From Seriola aureovittata (lineage: Eukaryota > Chordata > Actinopteri > Carangiformes > Carangidae): 64,000 bases of DNA. Each line of letters starts with the position of its first letter. The first letter of the stretch is position 1. The notes beneath the pieces were generated by a model, which saw only the letters and a program-made list of their open reading frames with translations, searched no databases and had not been told where the DNA came from. A program made the position numbers and the translations under genes. Positions 1 to 12,450 of the stretch are shown here, in pieces. Location: the NCBI RefSeq assembly GCF_021018895.1, contig NC_079371.1:7894501-7958500 (forward strand). Direction: 5' to 3'.

Positions 1-2737
1 ACGATATAATAATACCAGAGACATGAGAAGACTTTGGGCAAATGAGGTCTAATTTGTAGTGAGGCTGTCGGTCAACAGGATGACCTGAACCAGCACTCTG
101 GGGTGGGGATGCTCAACCTTGTCTGATGGACAACATGGAGGTTTTCATTCCAACAAAAACACTAAACTAACTGACTTCACTGATTAGTTTTTCTTCTCCT
201 GTTAAAGGTGCTGTCATTTCTGATTGCAATTAAAACCTATAGACTCTGAGCCTTCCCTGACATACTGTATATTGTAGATTCCCATCTTTGCAGTAGGGGG
301 TGAAATGAAAACAGACGTCCCCTACGGTGCTCGATAAAGTGCCAGACATTATTTAAACCTGTCGAGGAGAATGAGCTGTCAGGGGCGAAGCACGTAATGA
401 TCCTGGGATGATTTCATTAGATTGAAATCAGCTTGATGCTCTGTTTACGTTTTGACATTCTTTACATATGAGCTAATCTTAAAGCGCACAAGAAAACACA
501 GGTGGAAATGTGCAAATGACGTGTTCACTGTCACCGTCCGTCCTCCATCATCAACAAGAAGTCTCTACAAAAGCATCACTGTGAATAATACGAGGAGTAT
601 TTCCGCAAGAGCCTGTGTATAAGCCCAGTATTGTCCAAGCATCTCATATAGTGTCACCTGGACATCCGCAGTGTCTGTAATGAGGTATTTCTGCAGACAA
701 AGGGCTGACATCAGGGGTCAGAGGAAACAGCTTCTGAATCTGATGCAGTTTCCTGTATTTGACCTTGAAGATGTTTCATGCCATTCCCTCTGTTCACTGA
801 GGTTGTTTAACCATCTGCCATCCTGGTATGTGGAGTGACGCACTTCAGCCGTCTCAGCCCGCTGCTGCGGACTTCCTCCTGCGGGCCTCCATCGCCCATC
901 CGACTGCATGTGACCCCCCAGGGGGCCCTGCTGCAGGCCCGAGCTCAGACCCTCACAATGCCTCATTAGAATGGGCAAAGAGGACCTCACACTGTCAGCG
1001 CTGTGTGCTGGGCCTCTGCCAGCTCTTCTCCACGCCAGCCTGTTAATGTCAGCACCCCCCTCAGTTACACACATTTCCAAATTCGCCACAGTTTTAATTC
1101 CCTCTCGTTACCCAACAGACTGTCCCAAAGACATTTAAGGCGCAGGAAAGGCACACAGTCAGTGCCAACTTTTTTTCCTCCCTCTCTTCATTTACCGGGT
1201 GTTTTGTCATCCGTGATTAAAACCATGAATAAGAAATGAAAATGGTGGTTGTTTATTCTCTCCGTGCCGTGGCAAACTGTCTGCACAACAGACCCTAATG
1301 ACCCCAGGCTGCCATTACCGGGTGGCTTATGGCCTGTGAAAGCATCTCAGAGCGGTTTGTGCAGATGCGCGCTGCTTTTGTTCACCGCTAATGTGAACCA
1401 TATTACACTGTAATTCATTCAGTGGGGTCTGCATGACACAGCAACAAGTAGCTCAGCTGAAGACAAGATCCATTTTAGTTAAGTGTACATTTAGCAGTGG
1501 ATGACTGTCGGGCCTGTTTTAAAGCTGTTATACTCAAACGTTTTTTAAAAAATGAGCTTTGTATGAACTTTCAGCTCATTATTTTTGTTTTTCTGGCCTC
1601 TCACCACCGGTTCACTCTCACTGCTCTCATTACTAGTGTTTCCAGATGCAGCAGGCAGATGTTTTCTGTGAAATTGCTTTAAAAACCTGCTGTGTTGGAC
1701 TTCCGGATAGCATAACAGCAGCATAAAAAGAGAGCTCCCTGACACTGAGATGTAAAAGCCCTCTGCAATCAATAGTTTAACAAGGATGGGATGTTGTAAA
1801 ATTTTATTTGAAAGGGCATTGATTATGACGAGAGGAAAACAAAAGAAACTGACTGAAAAAGTGGTGTTAATTGCCCAGGAAGACGGTTTGCAAACTAAGC
1901 TAGCGACAGAGCCGACTAAGCTAGTGGCAAACCTGGAAACAATTTTACAGCAGATGAGGGTAGAGACTGTGGAAGAGAATATTGATAACCAGTGAATTAT
2001 TGGAGTTATTCCTGAAGCACAACGTGTTTCTTTGTCTTATATGGTAGTAGTTTTTTTTCATTTTTCCCAGTTTTACGGACCAACGGACCATTAACTTTGT
2101 TAATGAAGTGATTAATTGAGAGAATGATCTGCAGATTCATTGATACTGAAATAGCTAATTGCTGTTTGCAATAAACCTCAACAATGTTCTGTCTCTCAGG
2201 TAATCCTGGACCACAGCTACTACCTGCTCACCTGTACTTTGTGTGTTTATTTATTTCTGTGGTTCAGGAGTCTGGTGGAGGAAGAGGAGGAGAGGCTGTG
2301 CAACCTGTGAAATGAGGCTGAAGAGTCAGACTGGCCGGCCGGGGTTTGGCTGGATGCTCCCCTCCCACACATGGATTAGAAAAGCAGACAAAAGAAAAGC
2401 ATGAAAACCAGACCCAAATCAGCACTAGGATGAAGCTTAAGGTACCAACGCAGCAATTTGAGCAGATGTAAACTTATCATGACAGATTAATGCTGTCTGG
2501 AGGCCTGAGCCGGGCCATTGATAACAGGTCACTGGCGGACGACCCCGAGACTCTCAAGAACGATGGAGCTGTCTAAAACTGGGAGGGAGGTGGGAGGATG
2601 AGGGCTCCGCAATGAGTGTGTATCCATTCAGTGTCTGGCAGTGATATTTCCTTAAGTGGGTTTTTATCTTCACCAGCTCACTGATATGTTTCATAAATGT
2701 TGTCCCCTCTTTGTCGAACAAGTCTCAACACACTAAC
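1..2737. other. intergenic DNA without recognised gene
   Basis: No splice-flanked exon or long conserved frame is recognised. A 69-codon plus-strand frame (1786-1995) is Lys/Glu/Gln-rich with a coiled-coil flavour and is discussed as a possible degraded LINE ORF1 remnant. The rest is unique-looking. Confidence 0.6.
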
Positions 2738-2762
2738 ACACACGCAGACACGCAGACACGCA

Positions 2763-2809
<47 letters not shown>

Positions 2810-2816
2810 ACACACA
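2738..2816. repeat. compound (CACGCAGA)n/(CA)n microsatellite
   Basis: Begins with three CACGCAGA-like units, continues as about 40 bp of pure CA, and ends with an interrupted CAGACACA tail. The His/Thr-rich open frame through it is a repeat artefact. Confidence 0.97.
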
Positions 2817-5383
2817 AGCTAACGTGTGCGGCTCCGTCAAGTCATTCTCCCTCTGATACCACCTCGTCCATCACCCAAACTTTGTCTGATTACCAGCTCT
2901 TAACCCTTGACCCCGTCACTGTTAACAAACATATTGATATCCTCTCCTCACTAACTAAAAGTGTCTCACCGTCCTTTTGCTTTTACAGTCGTGCGTTCAT
3001 GTTGGTTTTACATAAAACTGTGTTTGCTTTTCAAATGGTTCATGAAGTTGTTTTTCTGCAGCTCTTACAAACCGAGCACCTGGATCTTTCTACAAGAAAA
3101 GCTTGTGTGATTCATTATTCCTTCTTTGAAAAGCAATGTCCCAATTTGCTGTCATTTGAGAAATAAGCTTTTGGTATTACAGTCCTTCGTAATGTTTTCC
3201 TTATTTTCTACGATCTGTCTGTGATAAATCATTTCTGCTTCCTGCCTCTGCACAAGTGTCAGAATGTGCTTCAGATTTAAATTAAATAAAACTAGTTGCA
3301 TGAGAGATCACCTCATACTGTGCGATTTCTTTTCTCAGTTTCATGAGAACGGCTTGTGAATCCTAGAGCTTTAAGACTTTCCCCACGCTTTAAAACGATG
3401 CACAGAGCGGAGTGATTTATGTTCAGTGATCCTTCTTTCACTCATCTTCATGCTTAACTTGAGATTTGAACATTCCTAGCTATTTAATGATCTCAAAGGC
3501 TTGTTAGCTCTGCCGTAAAGATGAAAAATGCTGCTAATAACGGATCAGATAAGATTAGCCACACTCAGTGAACTTGTGGTGATGAGGAGTTAGCCTCTGT
3601 AATAATTGAGTTCAGTGTCTGGAGAAGGGGCTGGGGCTCGGTGGTCGCATGTGACTTGTTTAATTGTCCCGACATGAAACATGGCCGGCTCAGCAGGAAG
3701 CCGCTGTGTCTGTTTTCTCAGGACTGCGGAGCTCAATCAAGACCTCAGAGGAGAGGAGCTGGAGGACGTTGTTTTCCCTCAGCGCTTAACTCTGTATCTC
3801 TCAAATCAAAAGCCAACAGACCACATGGTGTTCCTGATCCCATGTGGCGGCACCGTCTTTACCTTGTGGCAAATATGATGAACATGAAATATCTTACGAA
3901 AATATCTTAACAAAAAAAAGAATAAGAGAAAGGAGAGTAAATGTCTTGCAATAAGAGTTGTGTTTTCCTGGTTAATTCTCTGTACTAGAATAAATAAAAA
4001 AACACCTAAATATAAAATAATATTCTCAAAAAATACAAAGCAGTGAAGTAAGTAATGTATTGGAAATCACACAATATCTATAGAAACATTCATTCTCCTA
4101 AATTAGACCAATATAACAGTGAACACCCACAGTACAACATAGCATGACAAAAAGCTCATGATAACCTAATTTAACACGGGATAAATAAACGGCCTATCAG
4201 GGTGTCAAGATCGAGACTCTCATAAAAGCAGAAACTTAGATGTTGAATGACTTGTGTTTGGCTTTGGAGCGTTGGTATTTCCAGCTTCTTTTATAACACA
4301 ATTGAGTATTTCAAAGACTCTTGATATTTGCGAGTGTGGTGACCCCTGCGCTCCTCTGTGTTCCTTTGCCCCCATCACACGTCCTTGACAACTGAGAAAA
4401 ATGCGCGTTAACCCCTCAAAGCTGGCCGGTGACATTGAGTGGCCCGGGGCAGGACTGTGGCACCTTCGCTCCTTGAAGCTGGACAATTTGATTTGAGGGC
4501 GGAGATTTTCAAAGCTGAGTCATGCATCAGTGGTCAGCCAGCGCTTTGGCTTTTCATCCCACTTTTTTTCTTTTCTTTTTTTTGCCTTGATGGTTTCTGT
4601 GGAAGAAAGGTGGCGTTGAGAAAGCTGCAAAAAAAACCAAAAAAACTGACCAACAGCAACAAACAAAGAAGTCACTGCTGGGATTAAGTGAGAGTTTGGT
4701 GCCTTTGGTGTGAGATTGATTGTTTCAGTATTCAGTTCACTGTTGCTGAAAGAAAACCATTTTTACACGACATATGCTGTGGACATAACATCCCATTAAC
4801 TTCACATGGTGCAGGAATGTCCTTACATTAAGAGTGGCAGGGTCAGGCTGATAAATTATGACATCTGAGCTCATTGTATCATTCGACATATCTTCAATCT
4901 GAAGCAGTGGAATCTGATTAAGGCCTGAGGTAATGCTAACCCAGGTCAGCTTGCACGGCCCAGCTCACATAGTTATACCTAAAATACTCTTATCCCAGCA
5001 GGTTCACTCAGACAAATAAACACTGCCTTCAATGAGGACAAAAGTAATTTTTTAAAGTCTCTTCATGACAGCTTGCATGTAACGAACCAAGCTGGTGTTT
5101 AGAAAGCAAATAAATAAGAGAGGACGGGGTTGAATCAAGGAAGAAAATAAGAACAGTGAAAATATACAAAGGAGAAAGAGCTATTGAGAAAGTATTTCCT
5201 TAACAAGAGGGGAACAAATAATAAATTATGGGGCCCCTCTCCCTTGAGGCAGGACTGGCACGCCTGAGGGTAGCAGGAAGTGGGCATCCCTCTCTCTTTA
5301 TAGGGGTCACGGACAGACTTCAACTGTGGGAGCATCACAGGAGACAGAGCCCGAGTCCTGAGAGAAAACTGCTTAACGAAATG

Positions 5384-5386
<3 letters not shown>
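2817..5386. other. intergenic DNA, nothing recognised
   Basis: Contains an A/T-rich interval at 3900-4200 and T-rich and A-rich runs near 4560-4650. No exon, RNA gene or mobile element recognised. Confidence 0.6.

Positions 5387-5433
<47 letters not shown>
5387..5433. repeat. (AC)n microsatellite
   Basis: Uninterrupted AC dinucleotide run of about 47 bp. Confidence 0.97.
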
Positions 5434-5437
<4 letters not shown>

Positions 5438-7620
5438 ATATGCTTTGCAATGCTGAATGAAGATGGTGGTAGTGTGACCGTATAACCCCCAGGTCCCCCA
5501 TCATGTCATCGCAGTAGTTTTCTGCCCTTCTCATATCTGTAGTCCCACTTGGTCTGTATAACTGAGAGTCTGCTGACAGCCATGACCCCACATTCACCCC
5601 GCGCTCCCCCTCACGTCAGTCCCAAAGCAGGTGGCAAGCACCACCAACACGAGACTCCTCATCTTGATCCGCCATCTATGTGAATTTGTGATACCTTTAT
5701 TTCTTGGCAAACACTTCACTACCTTGTCTTGTGATCAGGAGATAAAGCAAGGCAGCTTTTTTTTAATTTCCCCAAACTCCACACAGTGTGTTAGTCACGG
5801 CCAAAGTTGATAAAAGTTTCCCTTTTGTCCCAAAGTGTTCAATTAATCAACTTCACAGGGTGTGCTGGATGGAAGCGGATAAAAGTCTGGGCTACAGGGA
5901 ACAGGAGAAAAAAATAGCCAGCATTTGTATTCTGCTGCAGTGGCTTTCATACCCATTAAAGGATGTTAGCATTTTTTGAACATAGTGACTTTATTGTCAG
6001 CTTAGGGCTTACACAGATCCAACCATTTGCTGTATTGGATTTTTGGCAGAAGGCCTGCGTGGATCTTGGCCACCCTTGAATTTAGTTCTCATGTTAAGCT
6101 TCACCTTGTCAGAAATGGGCTGCTCCCTGCACTTACCAGACATATAGGAACATATGCTTTGGTTGTAATGTTTGTTATCAGTTAGACAAAAATCATATCG
6201 CACGGTTGCTGCAAGAGGTCTTCCCCACTGCTGTAGCACTTATACTGATGATTCCTCTGGAATTTCTCTGCTGATGGATGTTATACTTATATTATAAGAT
6301 AGTAGACTTTAAGTGCATTTTCAGACCACCAGACTAGCCCTCAATTTGACATAATGTACTGCAATATACTTGTATGTAGATAAAATTTGGCCAAAACATT
6401 TATTTTATTTATCTGCATTAACAGAGGTTTTGGCCACTCGGGAGCAGCGGTACAGAGTGTAAACGCTGACATTATCAACTTGTTATGCTGAACATGTGTT
6501 TCTGTTCATCTGATGAATATAAAGTACGTCCAGTATTCACTCTCACGCCAACTCCTGAAGAGAATATCTGGAAGTATCTTCAGCTGCTAAACGCTAGTGC
6601 TAATGTGTCGCTAACTTTGTGGTGCTGGGTAGGTAGCGTAGTGTACAGCGGGTTTATCAGTGGGTTTTCACTGAAAACAGCTGTTCAAAGCAGTGAGACT
6701 GAACTAAAATAATAAAGTTGCGGTTCCACAAAACCAAAACAACAAACTGAAAGAGGCTGCAATGCTCCAAAGAGCTGAAGGGAACTGCAGATAATTATCT
6801 ATTCATCACCACAAGCAACAGCTTTCACATAACACATAGACATTTGACCCCATTCTTCATATAGAAATATTGATAAGTGCAGCTTCATATCATTAAAAGC
6901 TCTCCTGTTTGGATTGAAAATGCTTTGTTTCTCTTGTGAAATTTCAGAGTTGATGAAAACATTATTTCTGTTACCATCCATTGATTCATTTCAGCCGACA
7001 ACCAATTCCTCTTCCTGTGGCTCAGAGGACCTGGAGCCAGAGCACCAGTAGTCCAAACTATCATAATTTGTGCTGGGAATAAGAAATCACATGTGCCACA
7101 GTTTAAGTCTGCAGTCGTAGCCTGGAGCAATGGCTGGTTTAGAATTTGGAACAAACTACGAAATCATTTTCTTTTTGCACCAGTCATTCATCTTTTTCCC
7201 AGACACCCAGACATCTCAGGCCTGCTTCCTCTCAAACTGACATTACCTGCAGGTAAGCAACATTTTCCATTCTTGGATCACATGTAGGTTTTTTTTTTTT
7301 TTACCTTGTATTTCAACATACATTAAAATGTAATCTGCTTGTATGTTGACATGAGTTCCAGATTTCGAATTGAAACTTGTCTTATTTGACAAAAACCTTT
7401 CAGTGTCATGTAAAGGACAACAGCATATAGGCACAATTGAGATTACTTTATGATGTTAAGTTTGATTCTGCAACATTATTTGCAATGGGTGTGATACCTC
7501 AAATAAATACTCCTTATCTTTGTTGTATTCCAATTTAAAGTAGACTCTTTGCTCAGCTTGTCTCCTGAAACCTTTCTTCATAAGTGACCATTAAATGGAT
7601 GGGTGAGTGTTCAGCCACCA
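5434..7620. other. intergenic DNA, nothing recognised
   Basis: Only short chance frames. One short T run near 7290. No repeat or exon recognised. Confidence 0.6.
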
Positions 7621-7685
7621 GTGAGCCTCGGTAGAGCTACCACAGGGCTATATTGCCCTTGTGGCGTTTCACCTTAGAGGCTCAC
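7621..7685. other. 65-nt inverted repeat / pre-miRNA-sized hairpin
   Basis: The left arm starts GTGAGCCTC and ends CCACAGGGC. After a 6-nt loop (TATATT) the right arm starts GCCCTTGTGG and ends GAGGCTCAC. The base stem is 9 bp perfect, the top stem about 9 bp with a small mismatch, and the middle is imperfect. The size and shape are those of a microRNA precursor. I do not recognise a known family. Confidence 0.6.
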
Positions 7686-9600
7686 CAGAGAACCTGTCAG
7701 GCCTGCGATGTTTTACAGCTCAGTTTGCAGACAAAACACTTCACAACCAAATCCCCTCAGCAACATCTGCTGCCAATTTAGCTGTGGCATTCCTGCAGTC
7801 TGTGCTGTTTAATATTCACAGGGGTTAGGATCTGCCGGGACAGGGTTGGATGGGGATGGTGGGGAGGGGCAACCAGTTTCTACAATCCTTTGGTCCGTGG
7901 TCCAGACATGGTGAAAAATGAGGGGTTAACAAAGAGTGAACTGGAGCAGGAGCGGGTTAACTGGGCTAATTTGCAGGGATAATAATGGTGTTCATGCAAG
8001 GCCTTTTGGGAGTAGCGGTGTGGAACACAGACCTGACGGTGCAACCACACAGGAAGTTTACAACATGGCCCGGCAAATCAGAATGTATTTAATCATCAAA
8101 CAAGCAGTGAGGAGCTGGCAGCAAGGCCAGGGCCAGCAGCCATCCTGACGATGAAGACAAATGTTTGGAGAGGGGACTAGACAGAGAGTGCCAGATCTGC
8201 ACCTCAAAGATTTCATGGCGCTGAAACCCCTTGATTTTATTGGCACAACATTTACTTTGCCCACTAGCCTTGAGCGTGATATTAACATCATATGTGTTTT
8301 TAATTATCCTCATGTGAGTACCTGAAAATATGTTATTGTACTATGAAATAAACAATAAACCTGGATGCATTGCAACTTTGAGAGGAAATTACTTGTGAAT
8401 GGTAGGACTAAAAAAAGGTTTTTTATTAGCAGTAATCAAAGTATACTGCATACATAACAGCACATGTGCTGCCTGACTTGGCTAAGGGAGAACAATAACC
8501 CAGTAAAATTGATAATTAGAGCCCTGGCCTCCTTAAAAATGACCACACAACATCCTCATGAATTTTTATGGATCTATCCCAGACACTGCTAACTTTAGAA
8601 ACAAAGGAAATTCAAACCAGTTTCCTCCTTTTAGTCCCAAATTTATCTGTTTATATTTATTTCTGTGAGAAAATGTATTTTTGGTGTATATTATGTTTTA
8701 GGATATACAATACCTCGCAGAGAAGGAAACCTTAATATGCAAGAAATAATACATACTGAAGTTCAACTGTATTTGTTTCAGTGGGATGTAGTCCTCATTT
8801 GTGGGAATATTTACTTTTCATCATGTGCAGAAGCTATCAATATCTCCCTTGATGTTTTGGGGTGAAATGGCAATTTATGTGAAAATAAATTCTGTCTATA
8901 TTTTGCAGCAAGTGACGTTGTTCTCAAATGACTGCGCCCACCCTGTTGAGAGGTTGGTATTTCAGTGGTGGACGCAACCGGGGCTGTCTAATAACCCTCT
9001 GAAAGGGTGAAGAGCATCGTGCGACACCTCTGCTGCTCCCTCACAAAAGGACACCCCTTGCCATGGCAACTGCATAAACATCTGTCTGCCTGTTCGAGGG
9101 AGCATCGTGAGGGAATATACAAGACTGCAGTTTTTATATATAAGAAGAGACTCAGTATACTCAGTGTATATGTCCATATGGCTCCTCAGTGGTGGAGCTA
9201 CATGTTAGAACAATGATCTAATATTTATGCAGGCTTCAGTGTGTTTTGTGGACAGTGTTGCACATGTGTGACATGGACGTGTGAAATTTGATGGCAGGTG
9301 GTGGGAACCCATACATAATGTCCTGTTAAAGGATCGATACCAGTCTCATATTGGTATGGTTAATATCAAGCTGGAAACAGTGGGAAACAGCTAGCCTGGC
9401 TCTGTCCCTAAAATAACAAAAAACCGTCAGCCAGCACCTCCTGAACTCACCATTTAACACGTTTTATCTTGTTTGTTTCATCCGTCATCATCATAATTTA
9501 TCATTATTAAGAACAAGTTTTGGGTTGTTAATCATGCAGAGATCCATCCAATGGACTGTTTGACTCGTAAACACTGGAGAAGTGCTGCAGAGAATCGTAT
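7686..9600. other. intergenic DNA, nothing recognised
   Basis: No exon or repeat element recognised. Base composition is moderately AT-rich with short chance frames only. Confidence 0.6.
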
Positions 9601-9629
9601 TTGCAATAAAAAGACTCTTGTCATTGTTT

Positions 9630-10030
9630 GAATGCTTTATTAATTACTTACATTGCACACAACTAAATAACTTTTATTGATGGCTTATTTGAAAGTGGGA
9701 AACACTTTGACCAATTATTACTGAGTTTATTAAGATTTAATGAACTTAACATTTGTAAATACATAATTGATGTTTATTACTCTAATGCCTTACTAACAGT
9801 TATAATTACAGACCTGATGGTTCATTAAGGGAAAACTCTTGAGCCTTTATTAATGACTTAGGCAATAATGATTTGAGTGTTCATGACCAAACAGCATTGA
9901 TATCACAACCTGCTAACCAAAAGGTTCTTCTTGTTAATGGTTCATAACTGATCTTCAGACTTATAGTAACTGATTTATTAAAGCCATTAGTCACAACTTA
10001 AACGATGACTTATTAGAAACTGCACCCCAA
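9630..10030. repeat. AT-rich degenerate repeated region with spaced TTTATTAA motifs
   Basis: TTTATTAA occurs at 9636, 9726, 9846 and 9974 (spacings 90, 120, 128), with variants such as TTTATTAC and TTATTAG between them and repeated TTAATGA/TTCATTAA words. Probably an old non-autonomous transposon or decayed tandem repeat. The family is not identified. Confidence 0.45.
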
Positions 10031-11290
10031 GCAGCCATTTCTCAATTCAAACTTCATACAACACTCATGATTCTGTCTTTCCTTCATCTTGTAGTTGTGT
10101 CAAAACACATTTCGGGGATCTGTTGATGCATGGCATCCAAGACTCATTCACGCCCTTTAACATGTTTTACATTCCCACCTCATGCCTCGCATTACACCGA
10201 GGAGCAATTGGCTTGATGCTGACAGAGTCCCTAAACATTCAGTGTATAAGGAAGAGTTTACTGAAATGACCTCAGGGTGACTGGTATGCATGCAGTGACC
10301 TCATTTAAAAATGTTTAAGCTAATTTATGACAACATGATTTATGGCCAAACAACATTAACTATGTAAGTTGTGCAACTGAAGTACCGGAGTTTCAAATGA
10401 GTACTTCTTGTCCTAAAAATATTTATGGTACACAAGAGCATTGTTTGTTGCACAGTAATGGGATACTGATTCACATAACTTAGTTCATATGAAAATTACC
10501 AAGAGAATTGACCTTTCAAAGACAATCCGAGTACTTAGTTTTTGCTGGGAAGTCTTTTTTAACTATTAATATATATTTTATGCTGAGTCCTGCAGACAAA
10601 GGCACAACAATCTGAAAAATACATTAACTATTTTTCTAACCCTAAACAGAAAATAATTTTGATTGTCTGTCAGCGCAAAAAACTTATACTAAAGTTATAA
10701 GTTACCATTAATAGGCTGAAAAACAAGTAATCCATATCCAAGAGCAGCCGATCTCTATCTCTACGCCTCAGTTGTGTCTGGCTTTTGCTTTCATATATTG
10801 TCTGGACTGTAAATGAAGCAAATCTAATGGGATAATAACCTGTCAAATATCCACGTAGAGCACAGAGCTGTTTTTCAGGAGTTGGTGAGTGTGTGAAAGA
10901 GCCAGAGGTTTGTTCGGGTGTCTCTTTTGTATCCTTTTGAGTTGTGTTGCTGGCACATGGTGAAAGGTCTATGGAGAGCTGCCAGCGGCTGAGGTCATTA
11001 TAGTGTGAGTTTCTAGTAAACTGTGACCATGAAGTTACTTTCCCTGAAGCAGACACTGCAAACAAACATGCAGCCAGGACTCTGCTGTATGTGGTTTGGA
11101 TTGGAGTCATTACTACAGTTTGAAAAGTTATTAGCAGCAGCTAAGAGAGATTGTCCTTTGAACCCAGAACCATAGATGTGGTTTCAAAACCCTGTCCCAT
11201 GCTGAGTATCTTTGAGCACAAGTCTTCCTCCTGCAAATGGTCTTTTCTGTATGACTCATTTTTTTTCCTACTGACTATTATTAGCCCCCC
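10031..11290. other. intergenic DNA with one 146-codon minus-strand frame
   Basis: A minus-strand ATG at 11110 opens a 146-residue frame to 10670. It is discussed under findings and not called as a gene. Otherwise nothing recognised. Confidence 0.5.
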
Positions 11291-11415
11291 CCCCACCACC
11301 ACCTTCTAGCGCCACCATCAGGTCAAAATTTCAATTTCTTTGATACTTTAATTTAAAACAAAAACACCAGCAAAACTAATGACATCCCCATCAACCATCA
11401 CTCATTCTAATTTTA
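11290..11415. repeat. fragment of a teleost interspersed repeat
   Basis: Contains CTAGCGCCACCATCAGGTCA, then AAATTTCAATTT, ACTTTAATTT and AACTAATGACATCCCC. The same word order, with GATGACATCCCCATCA, occurs in the element at 35.5-35.77 kb. I recognise these words from repeats common in spiny-rayed fish genomes. Boundaries are approximate. Confidence 0.55.
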
Positions 11416-11519
11416 GCCTCATTTTCTATCAAATTTGGTTCAGAAATGAAAGGGTTACTGTCCTAAAACCCATGAAAATAGAAAATAGTTATCCAATCAG
11501 ATTTTTCAAAAAGGTGCGC

Positions 11520-11831
11520 TCACTGTCCCCACCCGATCCTCCCGCGGTAAGAACTCAACAGAACTTCGTATTTAGCATACTAATTAAACATACCCAAAGT
11601 CCCCCGGCCGGAAGTTGAAAAAATTGGAAGAAGTGAAGGAGAAGAAGTCGCTCGACTGTCTGCAAAGGAGTTCAGATGATGATATGCACAACTTGGGATA
11701 CTTTCGTTAAAGCTTTTGATCAGCGGATACGGACTAAACATAGGAGGAATGGACAGACAATCGGACCGCTTCAAAGTTCAGGAGTTGTCCGGGTACTTTG
11801 CATGAACTATAAACTGGTCGCCAGTGAACAG
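11520..11831 (+). promoter_or_regulatory. CpG-enriched patch ending in a candidate first-exon splice donor
   Basis: About 300 bp with more CpG than its surroundings (CCCGCGG, CCCCCGGCCGG, GTCGCTCGAC, GCGGATACGG, TCGGACC, GTCCGGG). At its end an ATG (11802) opens ten codons, MNYKLVASEQ, that run exactly into the donor CAG then GTGGGT (junction after 11831, phase 0). Possible promoter plus first exon of an unidentified plus-strand gene. No downstream exon is recognised, and the Kozak context is weak. Confidence 0.25.
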
Positions 11832-12364
11832 GTGGGTTGTTTGACGGCTTGACCCCTCACTTGTATTTTTGGCTGTGTCTGTTTAAGCTTCATGTAGAAA
11901 ATAGTAAAAACAACTAAATTTGTGGCCAAAATACTGAAACCCTTTGTCTGTTTGGGTAGTGGGACATGAAAGTCATGTCCTTCAGTTTCCTATTGTGGGA
12001 TGATCCCGTGTGTTCGGGGGCGTTGGCAACCATAGCCTCAGCATTTCACTCAAGGCATCGTTGTTCCTGCAAGTAGAAGCCCACATAGCCACTCAAGGCT
12101 TATTTTATAATGAGGAAACCTTTATAATAAACAAAATCACAATGATCATACAGAACATCATCATTCGCAGACAACATAGCCTTTGTTATTTTCCCCTTCA
12201 GTATACAGTATAAGATTAGTCACAGAGCAGTTGGCTAAATTAGGGAAAGACTGTTCTTTGCTAAATACTGAAAAGATCAAAACTGACTTAAACCATGATA
12301 TACAACATGTTTACTTTTTCAATATTTAACCAAAAACAGAATCTGTCTGTAACAAAAGTGTTTA

Positions 12365-12450
12365 TGTTGCCTAAACCCTAACCTCGTGTGGGACCCTGGA
12401 TTTGAACCCTAGTCTTTGGTGCCAAAGTCCTGCACCTCTTGAGTCTCTTC
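12365..12450 (-). repeat. tRNA-like / SINE-like fragment
   Basis: On the minus strand GGTTCAAATCC (12408-12398) is a perfect pol III B-box, preceded by CTTTGGCACCAAAG, an anticodon-arm-like stem. No convincing acceptor or D arm is seen, so this is a decayed tRNA-derived element and not a tRNA gene. Confidence 0.35.

Noticed and set aside
2711..3166. 151-codon plus-strand frame
   Set aside because: The N-terminal third is (Thr-His)n from a CA microsatellite, and the rest has no recognisable domain or splice context.
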